Part shown: in pieces, positions 23,201 through 34,300 of the stretch | Numbering within the stretch: position 1 is the first letter of the stretch | Layout: each line of letters starts with the position of its first letter | Source: Blasia pusilla | Lineage: Eukaryota; Marchantiophyta; Marchantiopsida; Blasiales | Reading direction: 5' to 3' | NCBI GenBank assembly: GCA_050084515.1 | Contig: CM114271.1 | Coordinates: forward strand, 25,854,001-25,918,000 | Length of the DNA stretch: 64,000 bases | Notes under the pieces: model-generated | Seen by the model: the letters and a program-made list of their open reading frames with translations, nothing else | The model's database searches: none | What the model was told of the DNA's origin: nothing | Position numbers and translations under genes: made by a program

Positions 23201-25219
23201 ATCTTCATGCTTTCTACATTACACCGATTGTTTATTATTCATGACTGTGGCGAGGATCTAGTAGAAACGTTGGACCTGATTTGGCTGTCGTCTCGCACCG
23301 TCCGTCTCCCTTAACTCATTACTGCAGCATTGATTTCAACCTGATTTCCCTTACCTCATTACTGCAGCACACACCCTGTGAGGTGATGGGACCAAGCGAA
23401 AATGTATCTGACGTGTGACCTTGACATCAGTGTCTCAAGCAGAAGACGGCGAGAAACTGAGCTGGGAAACGCGTTTCAAGATTTTATGCGGTGCTGCTGC
23501 CGGAATAGAGTCTGTGCACAATCACTGCAAACCACAGGTTATCCATCGTGATTTGAAGAGCAACAACATTCTACTGGATGGCGACATGGAGCCTTGCATC
23601 ACCGACTTTGGCATGACGAAAATGGTGGAGAATGCAGGAGGCTTTGCGCCCAACATGGCCGTAGTGGCAGGCTCTGGAGGATACCTTGCTCCTGGTATGA
23701 TCTCTTTCCTACTTTCTCCTCCGTAGGTGGTTTACATCTATGTGACTATGTCCACTCCAATGCAGTGCGATCACGAAGATCGTGGAGGACATAATCAATC
23801 CCCTCTTCTTGTGAAAGAATGCCTACCCTCAAATTGAGGTGGTCGGTTGCTGCACTGGGCAGCTATGTCTTCATCCGTCATTTCCCAGCTCGTGATAGTT
23901 TCGCCACTGTCGTACTGAGAAGAAGAGCAACTTTACCTCTGTGGGTTTTAGGCCGAAGAACTATCGACACCGACTTCTTTCGTCCCCTAGCACGAAGAGA
24001 CACAATGGAGAAAATGCCATGGATTCTCACCCTCTTTAAGACATCGAAGCTCTTTTCTCAATATGTAAGAGAAGCTAATCGAGACAAATCAGGGAACTTT
24101 CCACAACATTGTCGTAGTAGACGCTTGTGCTTTAGCTCCCTTTCCTCGAGTACTATTCTACTCCAAAAACTCTACATTTGTCTCCCCCAGCCCAGCAAAA
24201 TGTGGCCACTGTTGTCGACGATGCCTCACAGAGAAGTACATTTGCATCCGATCCAGAGAAGCTGCATCAAATCCTCGAGAACGGGGAGCAGTGGAGCTCG
24301 CAGAGCAGCCCATCGGCACATAACGGTCGAATGATATGGGGCAGTAGATTTCACAGAAACCCATTCGCATGTGATGCAGAGACCATGGTGAGACCAGATG
24401 ACGGTGGACAGTAAATTTCACAGAGAAACCCATGCGCATCCAAACAGGAAAAGCAGGAGAAAATTGATGGAGGCCATCAGATCTCAAAGAGTAGTGCATT
24501 CGCATCTAACCAAGAGGAGCACGATTGAATGATGGGAGATGGTAGGCTTCACAGAGGATTCCATCTGCTTATAATCAGGAGAGGTGATTCTTGCCGACTG
24601 GGGTACTAGAGAGATGAAAAGCATACATAGGATCCCCCACAAAAGGAAGCTGTAGGCTACATTCCTAAGCGAATTCGTCGGTTCTCATCCAGTCCCCTCC
24701 TCTGATTCCGACTCAAAGCTTTTGCTTTCAGTACTTCGCATCCCCCAACTAAAGATTGCCACGAACATAACGACATTGCCTTTGTTGCTCGCTTGTGTTC
24801 TATCTGCAGAGTACTGTCTCAAAATGAAAATGACCGACAAAAGCGATGTCTACAGCTTTGGAGTCATCATACTGGAAGTGCTGACTGGAACGTACCCCGA
24901 GATCACGGATGACTTCAGCTTGGTGGATTGGGTCATAGACACTCTGAGAAACGAGGGCGTTTTAGAATCGATCTTGGACACAGCTCTACGAGAGGAAGTC
25001 ATCGAGTCCCATCAGGCAGAGGAGCAGATGACTCTGGTCCTACAGATCGGGCTTCTCTGCACAGTCGAGGATCCCGAGCAGCGTCCCTCCATGCGAGAGG
25101 TGCAAGAGATGCTAGAATACTCCAAAGGCGAGCACGGAAAAATCCGAGTGCCTGACCTCAACGATCTGCTCCACGATTTGAGCGGATCTCCAGACGACGA
25201 GTACAATATGATGCAGTAG
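20257..25219 (+). CDS. LRR receptor-like protein kinase, subfamily XI/PEPR-like
   Basis: Three exons (20257-22642, 23443-23694, 24810-25219; both introns phase 1) give about 1,015 residues. In order: a hydrophobic signal peptide (1-27); an N-terminal LRR cap with PCNWTGVLC; about 20 plant-type leucine-rich repeats (LxxLxLxxNxLxGxIP) to about residue 610; a membrane segment at about 644-668; and a Ser/Thr/Tyr kinase domain from about 704. The kinase has IGRGGYGTVYKG (from 710), a VKQ lysine motif, HRDLKSNN (830, RD-type), DFG (850), GYLAPE across the second intron, and an RPSMREV C-lobe end. Such proteins sense extracellular peptides at the plasma membrane and signal by phosphorylation. Kinase and ectodomain layout most resemble subgroup XI kinases of the PEPR/PXC kind; the ligand cannot be inferred. 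No inactivating change is seen. Confidence 0.92.
24220..24570 (+). repeat. Degenerate tandem repeats in kinase intron 2
   Basis: At least four copies of a unit like CACAGAGAAACCCATTCGCATC recur at about 24219, 24351, 24418 and 24478, with a weaker one near 24549. Spacing is about 60 bp, or a multiple of it. They lie wholly within the 1,115-bp second intron (23695-24809) of the receptor kinase. Confidence 0.6.
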
Positions 25220-25756
25220 CGATAGAAAAACCGTAGACCGAATTCATTCATCACAGGCTCGCAGTCCAGTGTACATACTACACATTGCCCATCCAGACAG
25301 AATCGATAGCCGAAGCTCACCATATCTGGACGCCCAAAGGTTTTGTAGACTGCTTAGGTTGAGTTTAGGGGAGGAGAAAGGGAGCAGAGAGAGCTGAGGA
25401 CTCCAATGCATTACTTGCTAGATCTTGTTTCAGCCGGGATGGGTTTGTTGAAGGAGTGCGATCGATTATAGATAGTGTCACATCAGTGATTTATTTCCAT
25501 CCTTGTTGGGGAATTGGAAGGGAGACATTGCAAATTAGATTAGGCAAGATGCATTCTCGATCCCCAGATATGAAGGATCGTGTAATTGCTAGGGACTTGG
25601 AAAGAACCGATCGAGATTTCGAAGTAGACTGGTGGGGGGGACAGTATTCTTGTTCCCCAGTGCGACGGATTTTGTAATTGTGTGGGACGGATTTTCTCAA
25701 TGGAAGTACCAGTGCGGCTTCTTCTTGGCTGCTTCTTCTTCGCCCTCTCTTTTTCT

Positions 25757-25935
25757 GTGCACTCGTGTGATGATTGGGATTGAGATTTGAGCTGCAACTA
25801 TCCTGCGAGAGCTATGCACTCTTTTGGTGTTTGGCGTGGAATAATTTGGAGCTGCAACTCTCCTGCGATAGCTTGGCACTGTTGTGGTGATTGGCATGGA
25901 ATAATTTCGAGCTGCAACTCTCCTCTTGTGAGGAG
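25757..25935. repeat. 60-bp tandem repeat, about three copies
   Basis: The phrase GAGCTGCAACTCTCCTGCGA begins at 25789, 25849 and 25909, a period of exactly 60 bp, with a partial copy upstream from about 25757. Each unit contains a TTGGCATGGAATAATTT-like segment. It lies about 0.55 kb 3' of the receptor-kinase stop. Confidence 0.8.
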
Positions 25936-26008
25936 AGAATGTATTCATTAAGTAGTGTCTGTAGTGTACTTCTGGACAATGTACTATACTCTCAAGCTTG
26001 CTCCCAAG

Positions 26009-26085
26009 CGGTAGATGACCAAGAGGTTAGCTTAACAAACATATGGTCCTCTTGAAGAGCTCTTGAGTTCAATTCTCCCCTTGAC
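26009..26085 (+). repeat. tRNA-like head of a candidate SINE
   Basis: TGACCAAGAGGTTAGCTT (26016-26033) resembles an A box of a tRNA-Ser/Leu-like gene. GAGTTCAATTCTC (26065-26077) resembles a B box at the expected distance. The flanks do not form a clean acceptor stem, so this is not called a tRNA gene. A tRNA-headed SINE or tRNA pseudogene fits best; the tail may be the duplicated block that follows. Confidence 0.45.
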
Positions 26086-26151
26086 AATACCAGGTGGTCT
26101 CAACCCCAGGGCAATGGCATCCCCTACTTACGGCCCGTATGGTGCATGTTT

Positions 26152-26478
26152 GAAAGAGAGAACGCCTTGACTATGCTCCCGGATCAGAAATCTCTCCTCA
26201 ACGAGAACCCCACATCTAGATGTGAAGGTGCCTGTTGGATGTGATGTCAATCATGTATGTGGAAGGGGTCCCATAAGCCAGATTTGCTTCCCCGTGGATT
26301 CTCTTTCAAACATGGATGGTCCGGATTCGAAAGAGAGAGCGCCTTCACTATGCTCCCGGATCAGAAATCTCTTCTCAATGAGAACCCCACATCTAGATGT
26401 GAAGGTGCCTGCCGGATGGGATGTCAATCATGTATGTGGAAGGGGTTTCATAAGCCATATCAACTTCCCCGTGGTCTA
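26152..26478. repeat. 177-bp tandem duplication
   Basis: Two copies (about 26152-26328 and 26329-26478) share GAAAGAGAG, CTATGCTCCCGGATCAGAAA, CCCACATCTAGATGTGAAGG and TCAATCATGTATGTGGAAGG, with few substitutions. The offset is 177 bp. The near-identity implies a fairly recent duplication. Open frames through it are not supported as genes. Confidence 0.85.
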
Positions 26479-27861
26479 AAAGTCCACTCTACTCTACTCC
26501 CACTGAAAGAAATAGGGCTATGGAGTGGGGTTCTCAGCAGCAAGGTTTTCTGCTACTGCGAGTTATGGAGTACTGGCGCACACTCACGGTGATTGGGATT
26601 GATGTCGGAATCATCCCTTCACGAAGATCACTTGATAGAATTTCTTATCTACAGGGTGTCTTGTCTGAAGATCCTAGCCATTTTCTCATTTAACTGGAAA
26701 GAGTATTCTTCTTCTTGTGTACTTGGGATCACTGAGCATTTTGGGCAACTTCCCTTTTTCGAATTTCCAACCTTTATCTCCATGGCCTGCTCATAATGAA
26801 AGGGTGAAACATCTGCATCCTTAATAATATACACAAGACATTCATTATTGATTAGTTGGAAGTTGTGCCTCTACTCAATTTTGCAAAATGGATATCAATG
26901 GCCCTTTAACAAACACTGCTTGTAGGAATAGCCTTCCTTGCTTGTAGGGCGTGGCCAACCTCCGCTCAAAAATTCCAAAGTAAACTCTTTCCTTCAACAT
27001 TATATGTTTTCTTCCATTGGCTTGTAAATGGTGCCAAATGTCATATCAACTCTTTTGGGGAGATCTGCCCAGCATGCTTTAAGCACTACTACACTCAAGA
27101 AGATTGCCAACTTCGGGTCCATGGTATGTACTCAATGAGTTTCTTATTACACAAAAGTTCATGGTGATTACTCACCTGTATCTTCTCATAACCTTCTAAG
27201 AATGTGTGCCCATTTGTCCATCATCTACTCCCTCAGCCACTCCTATCTTACTACCTCCTTCCAAGATCTTCTTGGTTGTCTTTTCTTGTCTCGACTCATC
27301 CCACTCTATCTCTACTCTTTGATGGGGTTAGGTGAGCGGTCCTAAATTCTAGTCATGGGTTGGACATAAGTTACTCTCATATCCTATCCTGACATGGCCT
27401 CTTATATCATTTTCCTTGTATCTTAACTTGCTTCCATCTCTCTGCCTCCTTGGTCCTAATCAGCTGAGGTGAAACGAGGCCAACAAGGTACAGATTAATT
27501 GCTTTAGCTTCTACATGCCGCCACATACCGGGCCACAAAACTATCCAATGTGGTTGGGAACAAGCATACTCTCGCTTGTACAAACAAGTTATGTTGTGAC
27601 AGCCTCCCTCCCACCTGACCTCTTTAATATTAATCTCTACTTCTTGTACATGTTGAAAAGTCCACTGAACCTGAGTTTCTAAGATGGGCCTCCACACAAG
27701 ACTTGGTTGCATCCTGCTGGCAAGCTTTCACCATCTTGTCATGCTCTGCATAGAACATACACTTCGCTGGACTCCTGCCTGAAATCTCTTTTTTACATTG
27801 CTACAACGATACTATCTTCAATGCTATTTTCTACCATGCAAAATTTTGATTGCTTTCAAGA

Positions 27862-30856
27862 TCAACTCGCCTTCTTTCTTTTGCTCCTGTGCTTCAATTG
27901 CTGAAACTGATTATGTCCCTTGGCATCTGATGATTTCCTCTTCATGTCTTTGCGAGCTTTCACCTTATCTTCAAAACCACTATCCATCATCTTCATTGCA
28001 GCAACCCGCTTGGCCTTGTACACCTGCGACGTTAGATTCCAACTTCACTCAGACTCCCGATAATTATGAAGCAAAAATTTGTCACATCCCCGCATAACCT
28101 TCTGCTCACTGATGACTTCTGATGCCTTGGAGAGCAACAACAATGGTACCTGCTCTGAATGATGAGAGACAACAAAAATTGAGCAGAAAGTCACCTGAGT
28201 GATGCCCTTGAGAACCTCATCTTCATTGGTTTCATACTCCTCCAATTCTTTCCCAATCACTTTCTCGATCTCATGAACAAGCTCCACGTCATACTACAAG
28301 CAGTGAGAGTAGTTTTTAGACGTCATTTAAGAAGTTGAAAAGTACTTTCCCAACATCCAAGAAGACTAAAAGTTCAGCACAAAAATGAACAGAACTTCCT
28401 GAGACACTCTACTGACCTGTGTCACCAGACTAACTGCACAACCTCCTCTGCCAGCACGAGCTGTTCGCCCAACCCGATGAACATAATCCTGAGCAAGTCT
28501 GGTTTGATGAAGCACAAGTATTAGACATGACAGTTCCGTGAGCCTCTTTCAACTGTCTTAGAAGATCTGGTAAGCGATGACTTAAACCCAGATGAGGGAG
28601 TCGCTAAACTTGGTATATCCTACATGATGGCAAGATCAACAGACGGAACAGGATAACTAGCAGGTATGAGAATTCAGTGAAATTCCTTCAACCCCTGCCC
28701 TCGGGGCTCTGGCATGACTGAAACCCAGTTGAAAGGTGCTAACCTTGGAAGATCATAGTTGATGACAAGATCAACAGTTGGAATGTCAAGACCTCTGCTT
28801 GCCACGTCGGTGGCAATCAAAATAGGCACCTGTCCAGCCTTGAAACGGGCTAGAGAAGCCAGCCTCTGTTGTTGGGATTTCATAGAATGTAGCGCAGCCG
28901 TATCCACGTCCAGCTGCTCCATGATAAGACTCAACAAGTGGCAAGTCCTACACACCATGCGAAAGATCAGCTCCCGTTAAACAGGCCAAACCCTCAGAGG
29001 AAAATTTGAGTTGAATTATGAATCACATATGATCTTCTAGGCTTCTCCTCAGTTCACACAGAAGAATTAAGATTTTCCAGTGTGAACTGAAGATAAGCCT
29101 AGGAGTTTGCCTGGGCCTTTCAAACCTTTTCCTACAGACTCAAAGCTGGTCACAAAGTACACATACTCGATGCCTACCCAGCTGCAAAAAGTGACACGAA
29201 CCAATTGATCAATGGATGAAGAAGCTATGGCACCTGCAACTAGCAGCGAAGATCATGACAGAGCGTATAGACTGGTCTTCGAGAGAAGCCAAGAGGTGCA
29301 TGAGGTACACATCCTTGACATTCGCAGGTAGGAAGATGTATTGTTGCTTCAGGGTCTCCACGGTTTTAAAGCCATCTCCTTCATATGCTTGATAGTAAAA
29401 TGCCTTGTCAAGCGACAGCGCATGTAGGGCGTTCAAGTTTCCTGTCATCGTTGCAGAGAAGAGTAGAGTCTGTCGATTCGTTGGCAAGTTCTGCAACACA
29501 GCTCGCATCTCACTCTCGAATCCCACCTCCAGCAGACGATCTGCTTCGTCGAGAACGAGAAACTGCAGCACCAAAACCAAAAACACCAGTCCAATCTAAT
29601 TGATAGACGTTTATGGCACTGCGCTTCCATACGAAGTTCACTCCCTCACTCACTCACTGTTACAGCTCGCAATTCGAGGCACTGACCCCTTCCCATCTCA
29701 AGGATAGACAGGGATGACACAATCCATGCTCTCTTCAGATCGAAAACATCCTCTGGCGGTTCATAATTTTTCAAATGAGTTGCTTAGATAGCCATGTAGG
29801 CTCGATTTGTACTTCCGTGTATTTTCCAGAGAGCGAGCTTCGGTTAGAATCTACTTCATAAATTCTGGGCATTCCGCTTCCATGCGAAACTCACTCGCTA
29901 GCCTCAATCTACACTGCGACTCGCAGCGCTGCAGCTCCTAACTCGAAGCACTGACCCCTTCCCATCTAAAGGATGACAAAGGATCACGCACAATCCATGC
30001 ACTCTTGAGCTGGAAGACCTACCATGGTGACTCAGAATTTCATCAAATGAGTAGCTTGGGAACCATACAGGCTCGAATTCGTACTTCCCTGGTCTTTTCC
30101 AGATGGTGACCTTCGGTTAGAACTCACATAGACCCTTCCAGACATGGAAATGTTCAAGGTTTGGCGATGAGGACGAGAAATGAGACCATCTGAAGTGCGG
30201 GTAGGCTTGGAGAGCGCGAGTACCTTTGCGTTGGAGAAGTAGCTAGCCATCTCTCCATCGCTGATGAAGTGGTCTTTCATGCGGCCAGGAGTAGCAATCA
30301 CCACGTGGGGCCTGTTCATTAAAGCCTGTGCTTGAGAGGTCATATCCATGCCTCCCACCACAACAGCACAGCGCAAATTCATCGAGGATCCCAGAGCTTT
30401 GAATTGATCGGCGATCTGAAATGCTAGCTCCCTTGTAGGAGTCATGACGAGCGCATATATACCGTAAGGATTCTCTGCCAGTTTCTGCAAAATCGGGAGT
30501 GCGAAAGCGGCCGTTTTCCCACTTCCAGTCTGAGCCATACCCAGCACGTCCTTTCCCTCCAGAATTCGAGGAATGCATCCCAGCTGAACGGGCGTAGGAC
30601 GCACCATTCCGAGCTCCCGGCAAGTGCTCTGCAGCCATGGCGGCAATCCCAAGCTCTCGAATGTCCTCACATCCTCAACGTCCACTCCTGCAGCAGCATC
30701 ACCAGATTTCACTCGCTTCTGCCGAGGCCGAGACGAAGAAGAGACAGCAGATTTCCTCCCTTTCGAGAAGATCTCCGGAGCTCCATCCTCCTCCTCCTCC
30801 TCCGCCTCCACCATCACCCCCACCTTCATTACAAGTAACCAGCCAACGATTCCCAC
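27862..30856 (-). CDS. RH36: DEAD-box ATP-dependent RNA helicase, RH36 (DDX49/Dbp8) type
   Basis: Six exons on the minus strand: 30224-30856, 29234-29562, 28744-28947, 28417-28498, 28195-28293 and 27862-28023. All have GT/AG borders and consistent phases, giving 502 residues from the ATG at 30856; an ATG at residue 15 (30814), followed by an acidic stretch, is an equally good start. Motifs: Q motif [14 protein letters not shown] (108-115), PTRELA (140), TPGR (189), DEAD (216-219), SAT (247-249), [12 protein letters not shown], and [12 protein letters not shown] (from 396). The lysine-rich tail and [18 protein letters not shown] exon breaks match plant RH36. Yeast Dbp8 and human DDX49 act in nucleolar pre-rRNA processing for the small subunit; plant RH36 is essential for gametophyte divisions. 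Divergent with NOC3. No defects are seen. Confidence 0.93.
29037..29102. repeat. 23-bp near-perfect hairpin in RH36 intron 2
   Basis: Arms 29037-29059 and 29080-29102 are inverted copies with two mismatches around a 20-base loop (outer ends CTAGGCTT and AAGCCTAG). It lies inside the 286-bp intron between RH36 exons 2 and 3. A MITE footprint or a small-RNA-like fold-back are both possible. Confidence 0.75.
29612..30123 (-). repeat. Diverged tandem duplication filling RH36 intron 1
   Basis: Two copies of a segment of about 255-270 bp lie head to tail, about 29612-29850 and 29865-30123. Shared blocks include GCGCTTCCAT/CCGCTTCCAT, CACTGACCCCTTCCCATCT, ACAATCCATGC, CAAATGAGT and CTTCGGTTAGAA. 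Divergence is considerable, so the duplication is old. It accounts for most of the 660-bp first intron and does not touch the exons. Confidence 0.75.
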
Positions 30857-31230
30857 TCCCTCAAATCGAGTGCTTGCCTTTCAAAGCCACAAGCCACCCA
30901 CCTGCTGTACAATTCGCATCCTGAGGACCCATAGCGCCATAGCCACGACTCCAATCAGTAGCCCTTCAGCTGAGCCCTGGGAAAGACGAATAGGGTTAGG
31001 GCTGAAGCCTCTCTCCTTCACATGTACAGAGAGACCTAAGTGCATACTGAAGGGTTTTACTCTCGTGGGTGTGTGGAATTGGGAGGAATGTTAGGGTTTG
31101 CATTGGAGAAACAGCTCTGGAGTCTGGAGTGTAGTGGGGTTTAGAGGAATTTAGGAGCTCGTGAGGGTTTAGGTGCATTAGTCCAAACCCACAGTCCAGA
31201 TTACTCGGCTGCCAGAGTGCAGCGAGCGCC
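30857..31230. promoter_or_regulatory. Shared bidirectional promoter of RH36 and NOC3
   Basis: Only 374 bp separate the two start codons of these head-to-head nucleolar genes. TTAGGGTTT at 31091-31099 is an exact telo-box (AAACCCTAA on the other strand), TAGGGTTAGGG lies at 30991-31001, and GGGTTTAG-type variants lie near 31137 and 31165. Telo-boxes are known to be enriched in promoters of ribosomal-protein and ribosome-biogenesis genes in plants. No convincing TATA box was found. Bidirectional activity is inferred from the geometry. Confidence 0.7.
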
Positions 31231-31309
31231 ATGCCAGGCCGCCCTTCTGCCACGAACATGGCGTCGAACAAGCGCAAAAGAAAGCAGGTAATTAATTTGA
31301 TTGCCTCTC

Positions 31310-31354
<45 letters not shown>

Positions 31355-34300
31355 TGCACACTTTGCAAACCACAGTCCTGTGTCCCTTTTGGTCCGTCTC
31401 AGACAGTTGATCTCTTCGTGCATCTTTCCCCTCTGTCTCTCTCTCTCTGTGGCTCAAAATGAATCATTTTATTCATTCTCCGTCTCCTCGTTCGTCTTCC
31501 ATCTCATTCGTTCTCTCTGAATTATGCACCCAGCCCAGTCACTATTGCCACCCAACGACGGGGCGGGCGTGGGCTCCAAGGTCGCAAGGCTACGATAGGT
31601 ACTACTTGAGGAGTAGAGTCGCCCTGGACTTGCAATTCGCGAGTCCTGAGGCTCCGCATCCGTGCGGAATACTACTGGAAGGTTGATGCAGCCTGTGGAG
31701 TATGAAATTGCTCAATCTTTTCGCGGTTGTGATGGAATCCACGATGATAGGCAGGAACTTGTGTGGAGGTTCGGCAGCGAACGGATGGACCTCTGCAGTG
31801 CGGACTTCCCAGCTTAGAATTGTGGTCTCGAAATGTTCCACATCACAATGCGGTTATGACTAGTTCGATGGAAATCTCAAAGGATGTATATTGATGATGA
31901 TCAAATTATGATCAAATCTGTTTGATCGCGTCGAGCTATCGTACTTCGTGTGTTTGGGAGTCTAACATTTTGTGGGCTCGCAGAAAGGAGGAGCAAGCAC
32001 AGTTCCCAAGCTGCCTCCACAAGTCGCTGATGAAGATGTGGAGATTTCTGATGAGGATTTGGAATTTGTGCGGAAGCACAAAGACTATGCTGGGTTTTTC
32101 GCCAATGTGGACGCTAATTCCATCAGCAGGTATCTTTTGTTTCTTTTTTATTTCCTTTCATGCAGAGCTGTGGAGTATAGCCAACTAACTTCAAGGAGGA
32201 TTTTTTAAATCATTGTTTGCTCCTTTACTATGTATCCATACTGGATTAGTTTCCCGCCCCATCTGAAGGAGAAATTGGCCTCATCGGATATTTCTTTGGA
32301 ATTGGCATCACTGTTTTCTGAAAATCCAAAGCAGGTATTGCAGCTGATGCTGGAAGGTATTTGAACAAATGTTATTTGTCCCTGCCTTTTATCGGTGTAG
32401 GCAGGTGCTGGGCTTAAAGCCGGATCAGGATGGGGATGATCTGGAGACATATTACGAGAAGAGAGCTACCAGAGCAAATGAGGCTGGTAGTAAGAAGATA
32501 TCTGTGGATCCTGTGGACGTGTTACCCGTCAAGTCACTCACAGGAGAGTTGCACTACCGATCCACAGCCACTGGGGACGCAGGTATCTACAATCAAATGT
32601 CACTGTAGATGGGGGCATGGATTCAATTGTAATTCTTTCATGTGCTTCATGGATTGCTGTCGTGAGTTATAGTGCAAATGTCTTTGTCAACTGCAAGAGT
32701 CTTCGAACACATTTTCCATCTTTTTCTGAGCGTCAGGAGGTGCTATTGAATAGAAAGGGCTTCAGATTTCTGCTTTGTACGTAGAATGCTGGCAATTTTA
32801 TTGAACCATATTACTCTGAAAAATAATCTGCTGTTGGCAATGGGGAGGTTCTTGCCAACAGCATTGTGATGTGGTGGTTGAGTCCCCTTAGTTACCCCCA
32901 CATTTTAAACTCCCTTGCCTGCACCTCTGGGAACCAAGATCCATATGCAGCATTTCGTTTTACAACTGCCCTCAAGCAAAGATATCCGAGGAAAGATATT
33001 GATTCTAAGTTTTATGTTTTAAGTTCAGAGAAAGGCAAGAGGCCACATGTGAGAAAGGTTTTCGTACCAATTTTGAAGGTGTTTAGATTCATCCTGCAGA
33101 CATGTGAGGGTGTGATAATTTATGTCAGTATTTGCAAAGCATCCAGAACACTGACAACAGACCTACATTTCTTTCTCAGTGGATGCAACATCCATCAGCA
33201 TGGAAGATCGTAGGGCCCTTGTCCGGAAAGGGACTACCAGTCACCTATCTGAAGGAACAGATGAAGTGGCTGAACAAAGCTTAGCAGATCAGGGCCCTGA
33301 TGGTAAAGATGCAAAGAAATCCAAGGTGGAAAGAAGAAAGGAACTGAAGCAGTTAAGGAGGAAACAAAGGGAAGAGAAGAAACTTGAAAAGCTTGCAGGG
33401 AGAGTTACCACAGAAGTTATCCATGAGCCGAGTGGTCCATCATTGGCTGAGGAAGATTTGGTAGGTCATTGCTTCGCACAGATGTTGTGCAGTGGGCACC
33501 ACAATTTCACTGAAACTGAGTTTTTATAAAATAAGTTGGGATTATCTCCAACTTACTGGAAATTCATGAAAGCATCTGACCCGCAGAAAGTTTATTCCTT
33601 GTTTTGATGTGTCTTTTTTGCAATGTCTGTGGAAAACATTTGTAGGAAGAATTGGAGGACTTTGTTTCTGTACATGAAAGGAGGTCAGGTCTGAGAACTC
33701 GGATGGCGGAGATTGGAACAGGATTGCTGGCGGATCCTGAGAATAACCTTGCTGAACTGAAAGAGCTTCAAGACATGTGTCTTGACCGGGATGATAGCGT
33801 TTCCCACCTAGCTATGCTCTCTTCAATGGCTATTTTCAAAGATCTGATACCTGGGTTCGTGAACTCCTGTCCTTACCACCTGTTCAAAAGTGATATCATG
33901 CGTCTGTGGCTACTCCTCTGACTAGCTTCGGAGTTGGCGTTGTCTGTTAATGTCAATCTTGAGGATTTACCTTAGACTTGTTTTATGACCAGGTAGAATC
34001 TTTATCTGAGCACATCTCTGGCTTTGATACATAGCTACTTATATATCTTTCTGATATTTATTTAGTTGGATAGAAAGTGTGGACCCGGTTACCTGTTGAT
34101 GATGAGCTAATAGTTCCAGTGGAGTGCTTAGATGTCGCAATTTTTATGTGTTAGCCATCTTTTTCCTGGATTCCTCATTGAAGATTTTCTTTTTTGCTTT
34201 TGTGTGGACAGCTACCGCATCAGGCTACCATCTGAGAAAGAGTTGGAGATGGCAGTTTCCAAAGACGTAAAGAAATTGCGGGATTATGAAACAGCCCTTC

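Larger units (their letters stand above)
25220..27861. other. Intergenic spacer between the kinase and RH36
   Basis: The kinase and RH36 are convergent here. The spacer holds a 60-bp satellite (about 25757-25935), a tRNA-like head (26009-26085) and a 177-bp tandem duplication (26152-26478), listed separately. A 101-codon minus-strand frame at 27407-27712 shows no family motif. Nothing else is recognised between 26.5 and 27.8 kb. Confidence 0.5.

Noticed and set aside
27407-27712. 101-codon minus-strand frame behind RH36
   Set aside because: Past the RH36 stop, no recognisable domain, not joined by splice sites.
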